DNA of 64,000 nucleotides from Tamarix chinensis (GCA_030549775.1 CM060171.1:58772360-58836359); one strand, 5' to 3'. Numbered from the stretch's first letter, positions 11,335 through 24,740 are shown. Notes: generated by a model from the letters alone, not told the origin. Translations and numbers: made by a program.

Positions 11335-13480
11335 TGTAATACCCCAACTTTTATCTAATATTAATGTAGAATAATTAATACCTTAACCAACGTCTAATCT
11401 TGAGAAGTTGATAATTTTACCTTACCCTCATTCCTTAATATTAAATCTTAACCTAGTCCTAATCTTCATCTTAAAAAACTTATATTTCTCTTTAACACAA
11501 ACCTAACCCCATATGGTTATTACTTAATTTATCCTAATATAATAACCTAAATTAATTTAACCTAAATCTAAATATATAATCACACTTATATTTCTTTCCG
11601 CCTTTCCTTTTCTATTTTCTCCTTTTCCTTTTCCTTTTCCTTTTCTCTTCCCCATCTTCCCTACCCTCATCATCATGGTAGAGAAGGAGTTGACTTCTAA
11701 ATATATACCATGGTAGAGAAGGAATTTTTTTTCTTCTTCTTCTTCCTCCTTTTTCCAACAATACTTCCTCTACCATGCCTACCTTCCCTACCCTCACCAT
11801 CATCAACTATCAACTCCCTCAACTTAAAGGATATGTCCCTTTAACATTATGCACATCCTTACAAATTGTGCGCCCTATCCCTTACGTATTCCATACCTTC
11901 TCCTCTATCATTTTTCCCAAGGTATGACTTCTCCGATTCAGATGATTCACTATAGCCATGCATGTTTGTGCATATATATACACTCCTCACAACACTTCCT
12001 CTCTCTTATTCATGTATTACTTAACCACTCACTCCCTTAGTCCCTCTATTTCTAACAAGCAACCCCCGATCACCTTCCCTCTTCATCTTCCTTCTCTGCT
12101 CTTTTCAACGACGAACAACTACTCCCACACCACATACCACCCCAACCACCAAACACCACCTTTACCTTAGAAAAATGACCACCATAACCACCCATCATTT
12201 CTCCTCACAGCTGCCCATCATCGCCAACCAACACCATTTTTTTTCCTTCTCCCTCATCACGCTCTATTTGTTTTCATTAAGGAATATGACCTTTTACTTC
12301 TTGCATGCCTCGATCATTTCCTCTCATAAGATTTAGATGCATAACCATGCATCCACGCACACCCCAAATGTGCACACTCATACAACTCACACACAGTTTT
12401 ACAGATAATTATTCACCCTCCATTGCTTCTCCATGCATGCTCGTGTGATTAGCACATCCATGCTCCACTTTAGCACACTATAATGCCACCATACCACCAC
12501 CAAAATACTTCCACGCAACCCAAGCTTTCCACTTATTTTGATTATTTTCATTTCCACCCTTCTTTACCTTCACTTTTCCCTCAATTTGTATTATGAAGTT
12601 ATAATTATGAAATACCCTTGCTTTTTTTTGGTAATTTTTTTATGATCTCGAACAAGCAAGTGTAGGATTTTGTGCTTAGAGCCTGGTGACCTTGTTGGTA
12701 AGGATATATGTTATAGTTAAGCTTGTGTGTATATTATGTGCTGTATGTATATCTTCTTTAAAATGTTATGTAGATAATATTAATTATGATCATGTTATGA
12801 TATAACATCTTGAAAGGGAGGAAAATGTGAAAGTATGAAATTGGGATATAATATTGATACATGGTATATATGTATATACTATGGAGTTATGTACCTCATA
12901 TGAGTACTGGGAATTTATATGCATTGATATTGGGATTCATGTGGCCTTTGAAAAGCGTGAGTATCTTGAGGACATGATGATCATTTGATGGAAATTTGGG
13001 AAATAATCTTGGATTGATAAGTTTTGAGGGTGTTATCTAATCTTAAGTAAATTATAATAAGTTGTTTTGAGATTTTGATTACCAAAGGGTATTTTTGTCC
13101 ATTGAATGTTAAAAATAGAATTTTGGTTATATTTTGAGAAGAATTGGACTAAAAGTGTGCTAGGAATTATACTCCGAATGTTCTAGTAGTTATAGACCTA
13201 TTACTTAAGGTTGGGTTGATAATTGTGCAGTTGTGTTCATGTGTTAATCTATTTTATGATATGCATATATGTATGTGTCTTGTAAGATGACCTCTTATAA
13301 TAAATGTTGAATAAGACACTAAATATTTATGGTGAAAGATCACATAAGTTGGGTTGAGGTATATATATAGGTCTATTCTATTAGTTAATAATAATGTCTC
13401 AGGTGCGTTTTTTCACTAAAATGTGCATCAGTCCATTCCACTAGATTAAAAATAGTGGGGCCCTATACTCTATGGGAATA
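11335..13480 (+). repeat. E1 5' LTR, truncated at its 3' side
   Basis: It aligns with 35,954 to about 38,130. Shared landmarks are the opening TGTAATACCCCAACTTTTATC, a C/T-rich tract (about 11,590-12,240), GATCATGTTATGA (about 12,790), TTTTGAGGGTGTTATCTAAT (about 13,025) and a hairpin-like CCACTAGATTAAAAATAGTGG module (about 13,440). The terminal 850 bp present in the right LTR are absent here, and the primer-binding site and most of gag are gone, so one deletion removed them together. Confidence 0.82.
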
Positions 13481-14034
13481 AGAATATGATCCAATAGAAG
13501 GGATCCCATGTATCTTAGTAGCAGGCATATCAACAACAGTCATATTAGCCACAATAATAGTAACAACAATATAGGGCACCTGTCCCAGCTAGTGGACAAC
13601 CGAGGGAGGCTAAGGGGAGACCATAAGAGCCTCTCCCATTTCATCATGAAGGAGGAAAGACTCGGGGAGTTGGAGGGTATTATGGAGGATATTAGGGAGT
13701 ACAATCAAGCAGGCGCATGAATATCATCTAGTAAGTAGAGGCTAATCAATAACTAGATGTGGGCACTATTATGTTCTCCATCCTCTCGTTACCAGCTTAT
13801 ATGTTATTTGATTTTAGGGCATATTTATCATTTTTATCTACCACTTTCATTTTTATAGTTTCTCTATCTTTGTCTACTAGGGTATTTATTTCTATGATGT
13901 TGCCTTTTAGGGATAGATTGGATTGCACTAAGCTCTACTCGGACATAGCTTTAGACATAGGCTAGGTAGGCTTCCTAATGGACTTGGTAGAGTTAGACCT
14001 ACATGACTTTGATGTTATCTTAGGTATACATATG
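13481..14034 (+). pseudogene. E1 gag end and aspartic protease remnant, left piece
   Basis: Open frames at 13,508-13,720 (asparagine/histidine-rich, probably the gag end or linker) and 13,759-13,965 precede the integrated solo LTR L2. The second contains MLFDFRAYLSFLS at about 13,800, corresponding to the gypsy protease active site (family pattern L-F-D-x-G-A-x-x-S-F-I-S). The aspartate is kept but the glycine is now arginine. It ends with VELDLHDFDVILG (about 13,990-14,025), the strongly conserved end of this protease. The coding sequence is then interrupted by L2 and resumes at 17,557. Stops between segments show it is inactive. Confidence 0.75.
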
Positions 14035-17000
14035 TGTAATACCCCATCTTATTGTAAATATGCTGAATGAGAAATTATACCATTTGTTGATGTTTGATTT
14101 TGATTTGGAATTATGATTGGGTTTGAGATAAAGTTTGATTTGACATAAGGTTGGGAAACCAAATTGAGCAAGTTTTTAAGTGGACTGATCAACTAGTTCA
14201 ATGAAGTGATTGACTTGCTCATCATTTTGGTTAAATGATTTTTACTCAACAAAACTGATCATTGGTTGAGGAATCAATCGACTAGTTTGTAAAACAATTG
14301 ACTGGTAGGCAAAATCAATCAACTAGTTTGTTGAGCTGAGTACATTGTTGAAACTTAATTTTTTGAGAGAATTTCTTACACAAAAATAGAACCTTGATAA
14401 ACCCATTCCAAATTATTCATAAAAGATTCTTAACCTTTCTTATGTTGTATTTGGCCCGAAATACTACCTCAGATTGAGTTGAGGAGTCAATTTAAAAAAT
14501 TTAAGGGGGAGATGACCTTAGATTTATCTTCTTCCACCTCTCTCCTCTACACACTTCTAGAATCATTGGATTGATTTCAGACTTGATACTACTTAGTTGG
14601 GAAGTTTCTTCAATGCTAACCTTCCATTTCTCATCTTGCGTTTTGCATTTCTAGACAAATCGACCTACACTTCTCCAAAATTACCATTTGAGCTATGGAG
14701 GATAGGTCAGCATATTTTAAACAAAATCTCTCCGTTCAACTCAAATTCAAATGGTAAGAGTTAAGGTTTTTGATTTATTCTTGACCACAATTGTGATTTG
14801 TATAGATTTATTAGCTATCAATAGCCTTAATCGCCCTCTCTATTCACCTTTCTTTCAGCCACTAAAAATACTTTAGCTCTCTAGCATTTGCCTTCTACCT
14901 CTCCACATAGAACCTTGCACTCAAATTCTTTTTCTCTTACGATCATTTCTCTAGCTCTCTCTTATTTAATTGTTAAAAAAGAAAAAGTTATATTTAGAAG
15001 GAAGTTGAGTTGTTCAATTGAATATTCCTCTATATTTCAATTGGGTGTGGTATGTCCATTTTTCCTTTTTATTTCAAGTTCATTTTTGGAACAGTTATTC
15101 AATGATTTCTAAGTTAAACTTTTTTTTTTTAAGGTTTTGAAAGTTGAAGATTTCCACAAGTTGAGTTTCTTATTTGAAGAAATTTTTTCTACAACAAGTA
15201 AGTCATTCTTACTTCTAAAATGTGTTATGATTAAGTTTTTGTGTTATAAAACTTTTAAATTTTGATGATATATATTGGTATGAGTACATAGCTTTTCAAA
15301 ATTGGTATAGAATGGTTAGGCTGTGCATTTTAGAAGAAAAGCATGAATTTTTGAGGAAAAATTAGGTTGTGATGATTAATGGTTAAATATGCAACTGTTA
15401 TAAGCTACAAATGTGTTATGTGATGTTAGTCCATGTGTTTGATTTGGTATGATAATGAATTATAAGCATGATCTACATGAAAATGTCTATTTTGTGTTGT
15501 TTGAGGGCAAATTGATTGACTTGTTAGGTCTAACAAATTGAATGGTTCCTAGAACAATGGAATGGTTGACTCAACCCATCGACTGATCGGTTGTAAGGAC
15601 TTTGTTCTTACTCTCTACTTAAACCCATCAACTGGTTGGGCATAACTAATCAACTAGTATATGATCAGTCTATTGATTTGTCCAAACCAATTGATTGGTT
15701 TGAGGAAATCCTAGTTTGGTCAAGCTAAATAGATCGACTGGTAAGCCCAAACTAAACAACGAATTAGTACAACTAATCGATTGGTTGGGCCATAGTGATC
15801 GACTAGTTCAACTAGTTTGTGTGATTTTGTTTTCTCTACTTTAAGAATGTGCATAAGACTGTTATATGACTATTTAATGTGTAAAATACATATGTTACAA
15901 TAGATCAATCACTTAATGAATGGATTTAATGAACCATGATTCATAACATGCTCAATGGGGGTTGTAAACTCCTTAGTGGGTAAACCACAAATAAAATGTG
16001 GTGGTTTTGAGAAAAGAGTGATGAAATACATATTACGCTTAGATGGATTAATATAATGGATATGGTTAATATTGAGCAAGCATAAATGGAAATTTCACAC
16101 ATGACTAGGGATAGAAAGGGTTAATATGGAAGAAATATGTGAATATCTTGATTACTTATTGTATGGACCTTGTGTGATCATATAACCTTAAGAATAATGT
16201 ACTAATCATATAAAGAAAAAGACAATTGAGCTCTGTGTGGGTCTAGGTTACCTAATCCTCAATTAACTACTGAAGGTTAGTCTGCCTTCGAGCATTTATT
16301 GATGCCTTCGGGCGAGATCCTGGTGTCTTGCTTACTCTAGACACTAATAATGTACTAGGAAGTATCGATACTAAAGGATTTGGTCACCTAAGTGGTTAGC
16401 TTCAACTTGGACTTATGCCTATTGCGGTTGACTTCAACCTAGACTTATGTCCATTGGTGGTTACTTAGCTTCGACCAATGTCCATTATGGTTATTGGCTT
16501 CAATTTGGACTTTATGTCCCTTAGGTTAGATAGGCTTCCATGATATATGAGACCATGGGGGTGTACAGTCCATCACTAGATGATAATGATAAAAAGATAG
16601 AATGAATATTTGGATAATGATTGGAATTAGTAACTAGATGATAATTTGGATAAGTACATGGATAAGAAAGTAATTAAGTACTTAGATGAGAATAAAATAA
16701 GGATGTGGTAGACTTAGAAAATAAAATTAAAGGAACAGAAAAGGAAAATAAGGATTATAAATGAATAACCAAATTGATTGAGCAAGTTATGAAGTAAATA
16801 TGAAAGACCATATGAATGGATGGTAGAAACCCTAGTTGCTATTTGGATAACCTGCTTAGTACCTATATGTGACTATATATGGTATTATACTATGAAGACA
16901 AGCATAATGCATCCTGAATTGCCAAAGTTATGCATGCTACTAAATTCTAATGCATTACCTGATCATGATAGAGTAGGTACACTCAATTATATGGCAGTGG

Positions 17001-17551
17001 CATGATGCTTGTTAAGTATGATTTCCATGACATGATAGAATATTATATGCTTGTGACTTCTGTTGAGGAGCTAACTTAGCTTACATAGTATGTAGTGTAC
17101 TGATGTGCCTGTTTTCTCGGTAACCTGCTTATTCCCACGAGCAGAGGGCCATGTATAGGTTTTTGAGGATGACCAATAGTGAGCCTCCCTTGTCTTGGGT
17201 TCAGGGCTTAAGAGCATGGACATTAGGAGGTTTTTGTGTGGTTTGTGATAGAATATGGTTTTGGAGCCATGCCCTAACATTTTTTATCCCATAATAGCCT
17301 TGTATTTTTAGTTAATCATTCTCCCTATATTTGACTATGTTGGTGATCGTCAAGGTCATGTGGTTTAAACACTCTCTTTAGTTTGGTTGGTTTAGTTTTC
17401 ATCCTTGTATCTAATATGAGACGGGTGGTGAACGTCTATTAGTGTTAGGTATAATGATAGCACACTATTTTTCATAAGTATGTTTATTATTTTCTATTTC
17501 CCCACTTTTTTAAATTAAAATTTTTATATAGTGAAAATTGGGGGTGTTACA
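14035..17551. mobile_element. L2: solo LTR inside the E1 protease-RT region
   Basis: It begins TGTAATACCCC and ends GGGGGTGTTACA, 3,517 bp. Flanks are ATATG on the left and ATGTG on the right, a TSD with one transition. E1 protein homology runs up to 14,034 and resumes directly after 17,556, so this is an insertion. No internal pol, primer site or second LTR was found, so it is a solo LTR left by recombination. It has clustered ATCGACTGGTT-type motifs at 14,160-14,345 and 15,530-15,830. Small open frames inside (14,888-15,112; 16,820-17,005) have no recognisable family. Confidence 0.85.
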
Positions 17552-17556
17552 ATGTG

Positions 17557-18971
17557 TTAGGGAGATATGGAGTAGTGATACATTGAGCATAAGAGCTAGT
17601 CGTGTTGCAAGAATCTTAGGGTGCTACATTCTCTTATAGGAGATACAAGCATAAGCCTACTATGAAGGTCATGCCTATCCATTCGTTTTATTCATTGGTA
17701 TAGAGGGGTTACCCTATATTTTTGTGAGGAGTTTAGGAACTAAAAACGGACATGCTGATGTTAGAGAACATTTTGGTTGCTCTAGAGTTTCCTAACATGT
17801 TTTTAGAAGATATATCAGGTATGTCACCGATATGTGAGATATACTTCACTATAGAGCAAGTACCTAGGGTGGAGCTAGTTTTGAAGGCATATTACCTGAT
17901 TCTACTGGTAGAGTTACAGGAGTTGAAGGCATAATTAGAGGATTTATTGGCTCATGTGTATCACTTGAGCTTGTTTCCATGAGGAGTACCTATTTTTTTT
18001 GTGAAGTAGAATGATGGGAGCCTTCATCTATGTAGATATTATCGGGGTTTGAACTAGTTAACTATAAAGAATCAATGTCTACTTTTGAGGATTGGTGACT
18101 TGTTTGATCAGTTTTGGGGTGCTTTGATCTTCACAAATTTTGACTTGAGGTCAGGATATCATTAGTTGTGCATTATCGAGGCCAACATCTTAAAGATGAC
18201 CTTTAGAACACGGTATGGGTGCTATGAGTTCACCGTGATGCCTTTTTAGCTCACCAATGCATATGCCATCTTTATGGACTCGATGATGAGGATTTTTTGG
18301 CTGCTCTTTTACCACTTTGGGGTGGTTTTTATATATGATATTTTGGTATACTCTTAGAGTGGAACAGAGCATGAGCAACACTTACGTATGATTTTATCAC
18401 TCTTCAAAGAGCACAGGCTCTTAGTGCGGGTTTTGGTTCAAGGATGCTACATTCTTGGGTCATATGGTGTCGATAGGAGGAGTCATTGTGGATCCAACAA
18501 AGATTTTGGTAATGACTGAGTGGAAGGAACCCACTAGCATCCATGAGGTTCATAATTTCCTAGGTTTGGTCAGGTAATAGAGATGCTTTGTTAAGGAATT
18601 CTCGAAGGTAGTTCATCCCTTAAAAAAACCCTATAAAGAAGGAGACTAGGTTTTGATGGGATACTACATGTGAGGAAGAATTTTAGAATTTAAAACAACA
18701 TTTGACTACAACACTTGTTTTGAATCTACCATCGGTGTCCGACGAGTTTGAGGTCTATAGCGATATGTCAAAGCACAGATTGGGTTATGTGTTGATGTAG
18801 TATAGTAAGGTAGCGGCTTACACTTCTTGTTAGTTGAAGTAGCATGAGCAGAACTAAGTGTTACATAACTTGGAGTTGGCAACATTCATCGTCACTTTGA
18901 AATTTTGGAGGTATTATCTGTATAGGACTCAATGCAAAATTTTCACCAATTATAGGAGCCTCAAATATATG
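17557..18971 (+). pseudogene. E1 reverse transcriptase and RNase H remnant
   Basis: The reading direction is plus, with many stops. In order: a connector with EFPNMFLEDISGMSP (about 17,790-17,825), VELQELKA (about 17,910), YYRGLN (about 18,040), [11 protein letters not shown] and FDLRSGYH (about 18,090-18,170), FRTRYGCYEFTVMPF (about 18,205-18,250), FIYDILVYS (about 18,328-18,354; the catalytic box, with the first of the two aspartates now tyrosine), then RNase H with EVYSDMSKHRLGYVLM (about 18,750-18,800) and WRYYLYR-like sequence up to FTNYRSLKYM (about 18,940-18,970). This is Ty3/gypsy RT-RNase H, which copies element RNA into DNA. The sequence is cut at 18,971 by the start of La. Confidence 0.87.
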
Positions 18972-21890
18972 TGTAATACCCTAAACTTTTGTAACCTTTC
19001 TTTTTGGGTGTTTAGAATTTTTATTCAAAACTAACCCTTAAACCTTGGCATACTTATTTTATCTATAACCATTATGATGTAACCTAAATGATTTCCCCCC
19101 AAAAAATTCCCAATTATCTTACCTTTTTCCTCCTTATTAAACCCATCATAAATCAAATTATTTTTTTCCCAATTATTTTTTACTTTATATTCTAACCTAA
19201 CCAAATTAAACCTGTTTCTACCCTACCATTTGACCACCTCTATTCTTCTACCCCTTACGTGCTTCAAGTACCTCTTCAATAACCCTCCTTTTCTCCCTCC
19301 CCTTCTCCTACTACACTCATGCCCCTAGCTTGTCAAACCATCCCTCACTCTCTACCAAACCATACCCCTCTTTCCCATCTACACGAAAGTACACACACTC
19401 ACAACTTTGTACCTTATACTTATATACATGTGCATCCCTCCTTTTCTTTGCATACATATACACACACGTGTATAGCCCCTTCTCCATCAGCGCTTCTTCA
19501 GCTAATTACACAACCTCCTTAACCATTTTCGTGTAGCACCTCATAGCACCAGACTTCCCTGCCCGATTATTCCCCAGCTCCCCATCCCTCGACCACCAAC
19601 CACTGACCACCCCAGCCCTCGACCACCAACCATAACACATACACCATCCACCACCACACCCTTCCTCTCCTTATTATTCTTCCTCATCCTCCTTTGCCAT
19701 TTTATTCTTCTTCCTACACCTCCTCATCCTCCCCCTCTTCCTTCTTCTTCTTCTTCCTCCTCCTCCTCCTTCTTTTTCTTCTTCCTCTTCTTCTTCTTCT
19801 CTACTACCCTTGTATTTATTTTTCTTCTCCTTCACTGTGGTAGATTTTGTCCATCCCTGCCATACCCCCTTGTGGAAAAAATCCCCATAGGATATCCCTA
19901 AGTAATGATAATTATTGCCATTGCTACTCCCCCCCCCACTTCGGCGCCTTCTATTGTAGCTATCCGCCACTCCCTTACTACACCACCCACCTCATGACCA
20001 TCATTCCAACCCAGATAACCTTCCCCAATCATTTTGTGCACCACAACGACCCCTGTACCACCCTTCCCCATAGCACCACAACACCCAGTAGCCACCTCTG
20101 AGCCTTCCTCCCTTGTGTCCTTCTCTGCCATTCCCAACCACCCGCCTTCAACACCCTTCCCTACAACCAAGCCAACCAATATGCACCCTTCATCCGCAAC
20201 TCAAACCCACGCTATCCCATCACCACCTTGCAATACCCAACCGCCACTATGCCATCCTGTTGACCACTGACCAACACCAACCACCCCCATCCATCACCAG
20301 CCCACAACCAACCAACCCTTATTCCCCCTACGTGCGCATGGGTCACGCTGTACATGCAGCTTGAGTTGTGTTTTTTTAATTTTGGTACCTATTATTTATA
20401 TGTAAGGGTATTTTGGTAATTTTATAAAAATAAATATTTTAATATTTTAATTATTATTTTATTAGTTAAAATATTAATTTGGTATTTTGGTATTTTTTTT
20501 AGGTGTAGAAGTTGATCAATAGGATCTCATAATATTTATTAGGATACCATTGTTTGTATATTTTTTGTTGGAATTCAAGTTACCATTATACTCTTCTAAA
20601 ATATTAGACGTCACATGATAGCACATTAGGGTCTTTGTGTTGAAATATGTTAAGCATGATTTTTTAAATTATAATTATGTATTATTTGTTTTATCCTAAA
20701 AATATGCAAAAAGAGCATATTATCATACGTAAAATATTTTAGGGACAAAATTATGGTAAAAATTATATTTTAAGATTATGTGTGATATGTACATGAAAAA
20801 TAATAGGATGAGTATTCTTAAATCTATTTATAAAATAATAATCATAGATGTGTGTCCTAAGGGCAATTTGGTCACTTTATGCGTATTATGATTTTTTCCA
20901 TGATAAGTATACTTAATTTGTATTATATGTTGCTAAGCATGAGATTCTGTGACCTTGTATGTAGTAGACACTTATCCTAGGGTTTTATATGCAAAGCCTT
21001 GAATGAGGAAAAATTGGTGATTTGGCTGATTTGATAATTTATCTGCATGATATTTAGTTTAAATATTATGTTTTAGCATTTTCATGACAACTTAATGAAT
21101 AAAATGGATTTAGTAATTTAAGAGGTTGTTGATGTGATAATTTGAACTTCAGGGACATTTTGGCCATTTTTAGCCTAATCCACCCAAAAGTGAATAATTA
21201 AGCCTAGGATTGTCTTGGCATATTTTTATGATTAACCTTGGTAATTATCTTGATTATGGTTGTCTCAAAATAATTGAAAGTGAGTAAAATAATTAATCAT
21301 GGAAATTGGATCAATATGATTTTATAATCACCTTAATAAAATACTAATACTTAAAGTGAATGACCTCGAGATCGGGAATGATGACTCTCTAGGGGTCATT
21401 ACCCTAAAGACATGGTTTATTCCATGGTTGTTTCTAGATTTCTATTGGTGTGCCTTAGTGCCATTGCCAGGCATTATATCTTACTCTATCCTATTTTGAG
21501 GATTGATAGGTGATATGCATACTTATGAATTCAGTGTCCTTTTTGGTAGGGTACTATATTACCTTCATGTACCAGTGCGGCCATGGTACCTTTGCGTCCT
21601 TGGGTTGATAGTCTCTAGGATATTTTATTACATTGGTGAAGTAGTATGGTTGGAGTACCTTAGTGTCTCCAGGTTGATTTATCTCCCCTTAAGTAAGTAA
21701 AAATGGAAATGATTGATAGATTATTGGATTGATCAGTAGCAACCTTTGTACCTACCTATGGTTCAGTAACAACCTTTGTGTCTATATGTGGTTCGATAAC
21801 AGCTTTTATGCCTACATGTGATACGGTAGCAAACTCTGTTTCTACTTATGGTTCGATAGTAGCATTTATGCCTAGTTGTTATTAATCTAC
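18972..21890. mobile_element. La: LTR inserted in E1 RNase H, 3' end missing
   Basis: It starts TGTAATACCCTAAACTTTTG after the flank ATATG. It holds a C/T-rich tract (about 19,240-20,330), the GTACATGCAGCTTGAG phrase shared with Lb, and a region (about 21,300-21,700) homologous to Lc at about 32,560-32,950. At 21,720-21,880 a roughly 45-bp unit (GGTTCAGTAACAACCTTTGTG-like) recurs four or five times. By comparison with Lc, the last 550-600 bp are not here. It is interrupted by the start of Lb at 21,891. Confidence 0.7.
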
Positions 21891-24079
21891 TGTAATACCC
21901 CAAAAAATTTAAAACCTAAAATTTCATAATTAATCCTTATTTAGGATAATTTAATTCTTTTATGGACTTTTAGGTTTATAAAAATGGATTTTATTATTTA
22001 ATAATTTTTAAAATAAATATTTTATTATTTTATCACACCCTTTCTATTTAAAAAAATTTTCAAACCCATATTTTACTAAAATTTCCCTCTTAAATTAATA
22101 TCTTAAATTTTAAATAAATTAATTTATCCATCTAAATAATTAAATACTCTTATTTCAATAATTAATTTATTTCTATTTTCCCCTTTTCTTTTTCCTTTTT
22201 CCTTTTTTTCTTCCATTTTCTTTTCCTTTTCTTCTTTTCTTCTTCCTTTGGGTCGCCCAGCCTCCTCCTTTCCCCCCCCCCGCTAGGCCGTTGGCCCCTT
22301 CCCTTCTCTTCTCTTCTTTTCTCCCTATGCCTGTCCTGCCCATGCCTCCCTTCTTCGTCTTCTTCTTATTCTTTCCTTTCCCCCAGTTGGGCCAGCCTAA
22401 CAACCCCTCCTTTCTCCCTTCTCTCTCATGCACACAGGCCGGCCCATCTCCTCCTTTCTCCCCCACTCGGTTGGCTTGCCTTCTTTCTTTTCTTCTTTTT
22501 CTTCCCTCCTCTTTCCTTCTTTGACCATCGAAGCCCTACCCGCTTGTAACCACCTACTAGCCTTCCCTTGCAACCCTGCTCTCTCTCTCCCTCCCTCCAC
22601 ATCCCTTTCTTTCCATTTTGGGCCAAAGATAGAACCCCTTGTGTGCCCCTTCCTTTCCCTTTTCTTCCTTCCATTCCCTACCACCCTACACCCCGACCCC
22701 CTACAGCTTGCACCACCAACTTAAGCCACACCTAACCCCTTTCCCTCTTCTTTTTCTTCTCCTTATCTACTCCTTCCTTGCCCATTATTGATCTCCCTTG
22801 AGCTCCCTCATTTTCCTATAGAAGCCCCCTCTTTTTTCCCTTCTTCCCATTCTCCTTTCGTTCCCTGCTTTTGGTTTTGCCACCCACAACTGCCGCCTTT
22901 TCCGCTCAACCAATCACCATAGCAACCTCTTGACCTCCCTTGCTACCTTCTTGCACACCCAACAACCACCACTCGCCCCTACAACCACCCTTCCCCTCCT
23001 TTATCTTTTCTTCCCTTCCCAACCTCCCCCCTACACCACCACTGTGCATCATCGTCTCCCCTCTTCTGAAGCTGCCACAACCACCTTTCAACCCCCTAAC
23101 ACCTCCTTTACCACCCCTACCTCACCATACGCGAAATTTCCCCATAGCCCCCTCCCTTCTTCTCTTCTTTTCCCTTCCTTCTTATTCTTCTTCTTCTTCT
23201 CCCTTCCTTGCACCCATTTTCCCAGCCCTATAACTGTCGTTTCCACTTCCCTAAGCCACCAATCTTTGACCCCCGACCACCACCTACATCCCTACTCCCT
23301 CCTTGCACCTATCCACCACTCTTAATCCCCTCCACAAGCCCTCAACCAAACCCCCAAAACCCTTATCCAAACCAACCCCTCCCCTTCTCCCATCTGACCC
23401 CTTCATCCCTCATTTCCCCTTTCATTTTGTGCATGCAGCGTGAGTGCTGCTGCATCTCCTTGAGCTAAACTAACCAAATTTTAATAAGTATAGTTAGTAT
23501 AAGCATATATTTAATAAGCTTTTGATAAAAAAAAATATTCTTTTTAATTTTCTTCTACGAATATGCTAGTTTTAATATTATTTTTAGGTACAAATTTTTA
23601 TTAATCAAATATTAGACTTTTAATTAGGGCACTGGTAAAGTTTATTTATTATTAGAAATAAAGTAATTATTATACCCTACTAAAATGTGTGTTTATACAT
23701 ATGCTAGCACATTTGTTTTCTTTGGAATATGTGTATGTGCATATTATGTGGTATTAAGTATATTATGATTTGTAGCATGTGTAGGTAGTTGAAATGAAAA
23801 GCATGTTATATTATGTGTTATGTGTAGAAATGGTAGTTGAGGAAGGAGCCTTATTGCTGATAATAACGTTAAATGCATGTATATGACATGATGAGCTAAT
23901 GTGACCATTTGTAGCATAAATAATGTCAATATGAGCCCTAGGGGAATTTTAGTAATTTTCTTTGTACAAAAGGTGTGGCTTAAATAAGTATGTATGGTAG
24001 TGATAATGAGTATTCATAATAAATAATAATAGTTGGTAGTGTTAGATGATGTACATGGGCCATGGGTGTTAATGCTTTA

Positions 24080-24740
24080 TATGGTAAGGGTATTTTAGTA
24101 TGCTTGACATAAGAGAGGCAACTTGGTAATTTTTATGAATAAAAGAGGTAATATGGTAAATTAATAAGTAAGAAGGTTATTTTGGTAATTTTGGCATAAA
24201 AGGGATGGCTTGGTAATTTTATAAACATAAAGGGTAAAATGGTAAATTAACAAGTAAGAAGGGTATTTTGGTAATTTGGCATAAAAGAAGGGTAACTTGG
24301 TAATTTTGTGAGTAAAAGGGATAAATGGTAATTTATTAATTAAAAGGAATATTTTTTTAATTTGGCATGAAAATGGATAAATTGGTAATTTAACAAGTAT
24401 GGAGGGCAATTTGTACTTTAACACACCTAAGGGGTAATTTGGTAATTTTAATAAGTATGAAGGGCAATTTGGTAATTTAACTAACCAAAAGGGAAAGTTG
24501 GTAATTTAATAAGTATGGAGAGTAATTTGGTAAATTAACTAACCAAAATGGCAATTTAGTAAGTTTAAAGAGTATGAAGAGTAATTTAGTAAGTTAAAAA
24601 ACCTGAATGACAATTTGATAATTTTAACAAGTATAAAGGGCAATTTGGTGATTTAAAAAATAAAAAGGGTAATTTGGTAATTTAACAAGTGTAAGGAGGT
24701 AAAGTTGGTAATTTATTAAGTATGGATGGTAATTTGGTTG
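24080..24740. repeat. Minisatellite with a GGTAATTTGGTAATTTA-type unit
   Basis: A unit of about 27-30 bp, built on GG(G)TA(A/T)TTTGGTAATTT followed by AAGTA/AAAAGGG, recurs more than fifteen times with drift. It lies in the second half of Lb. It creates an artefactual minus-strand open frame rich in KLP. Confidence 0.85.

Noticed and set aside
14888..15112. Hydrophobic open frame inside L2
   Set aside because: It lies wholly in an LTR, with low-complexity AT-rich sequence and no family match.
22173..23468. Several long overlapping frames on both strands (P/S/H/T-rich or K/G/R/E-rich)
   Set aside because: They are products of the polypyrimidine tract of Lb, open in several frames at once, with no domain. 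The same applies to 19,319-20,364, 25,150-25,495 and 26,530-26,954.
24161..24424. Minus-strand KLP-rich 87-residue frame
   Set aside because: It is generated by the GGTAATTT minisatellite and has no independent support.
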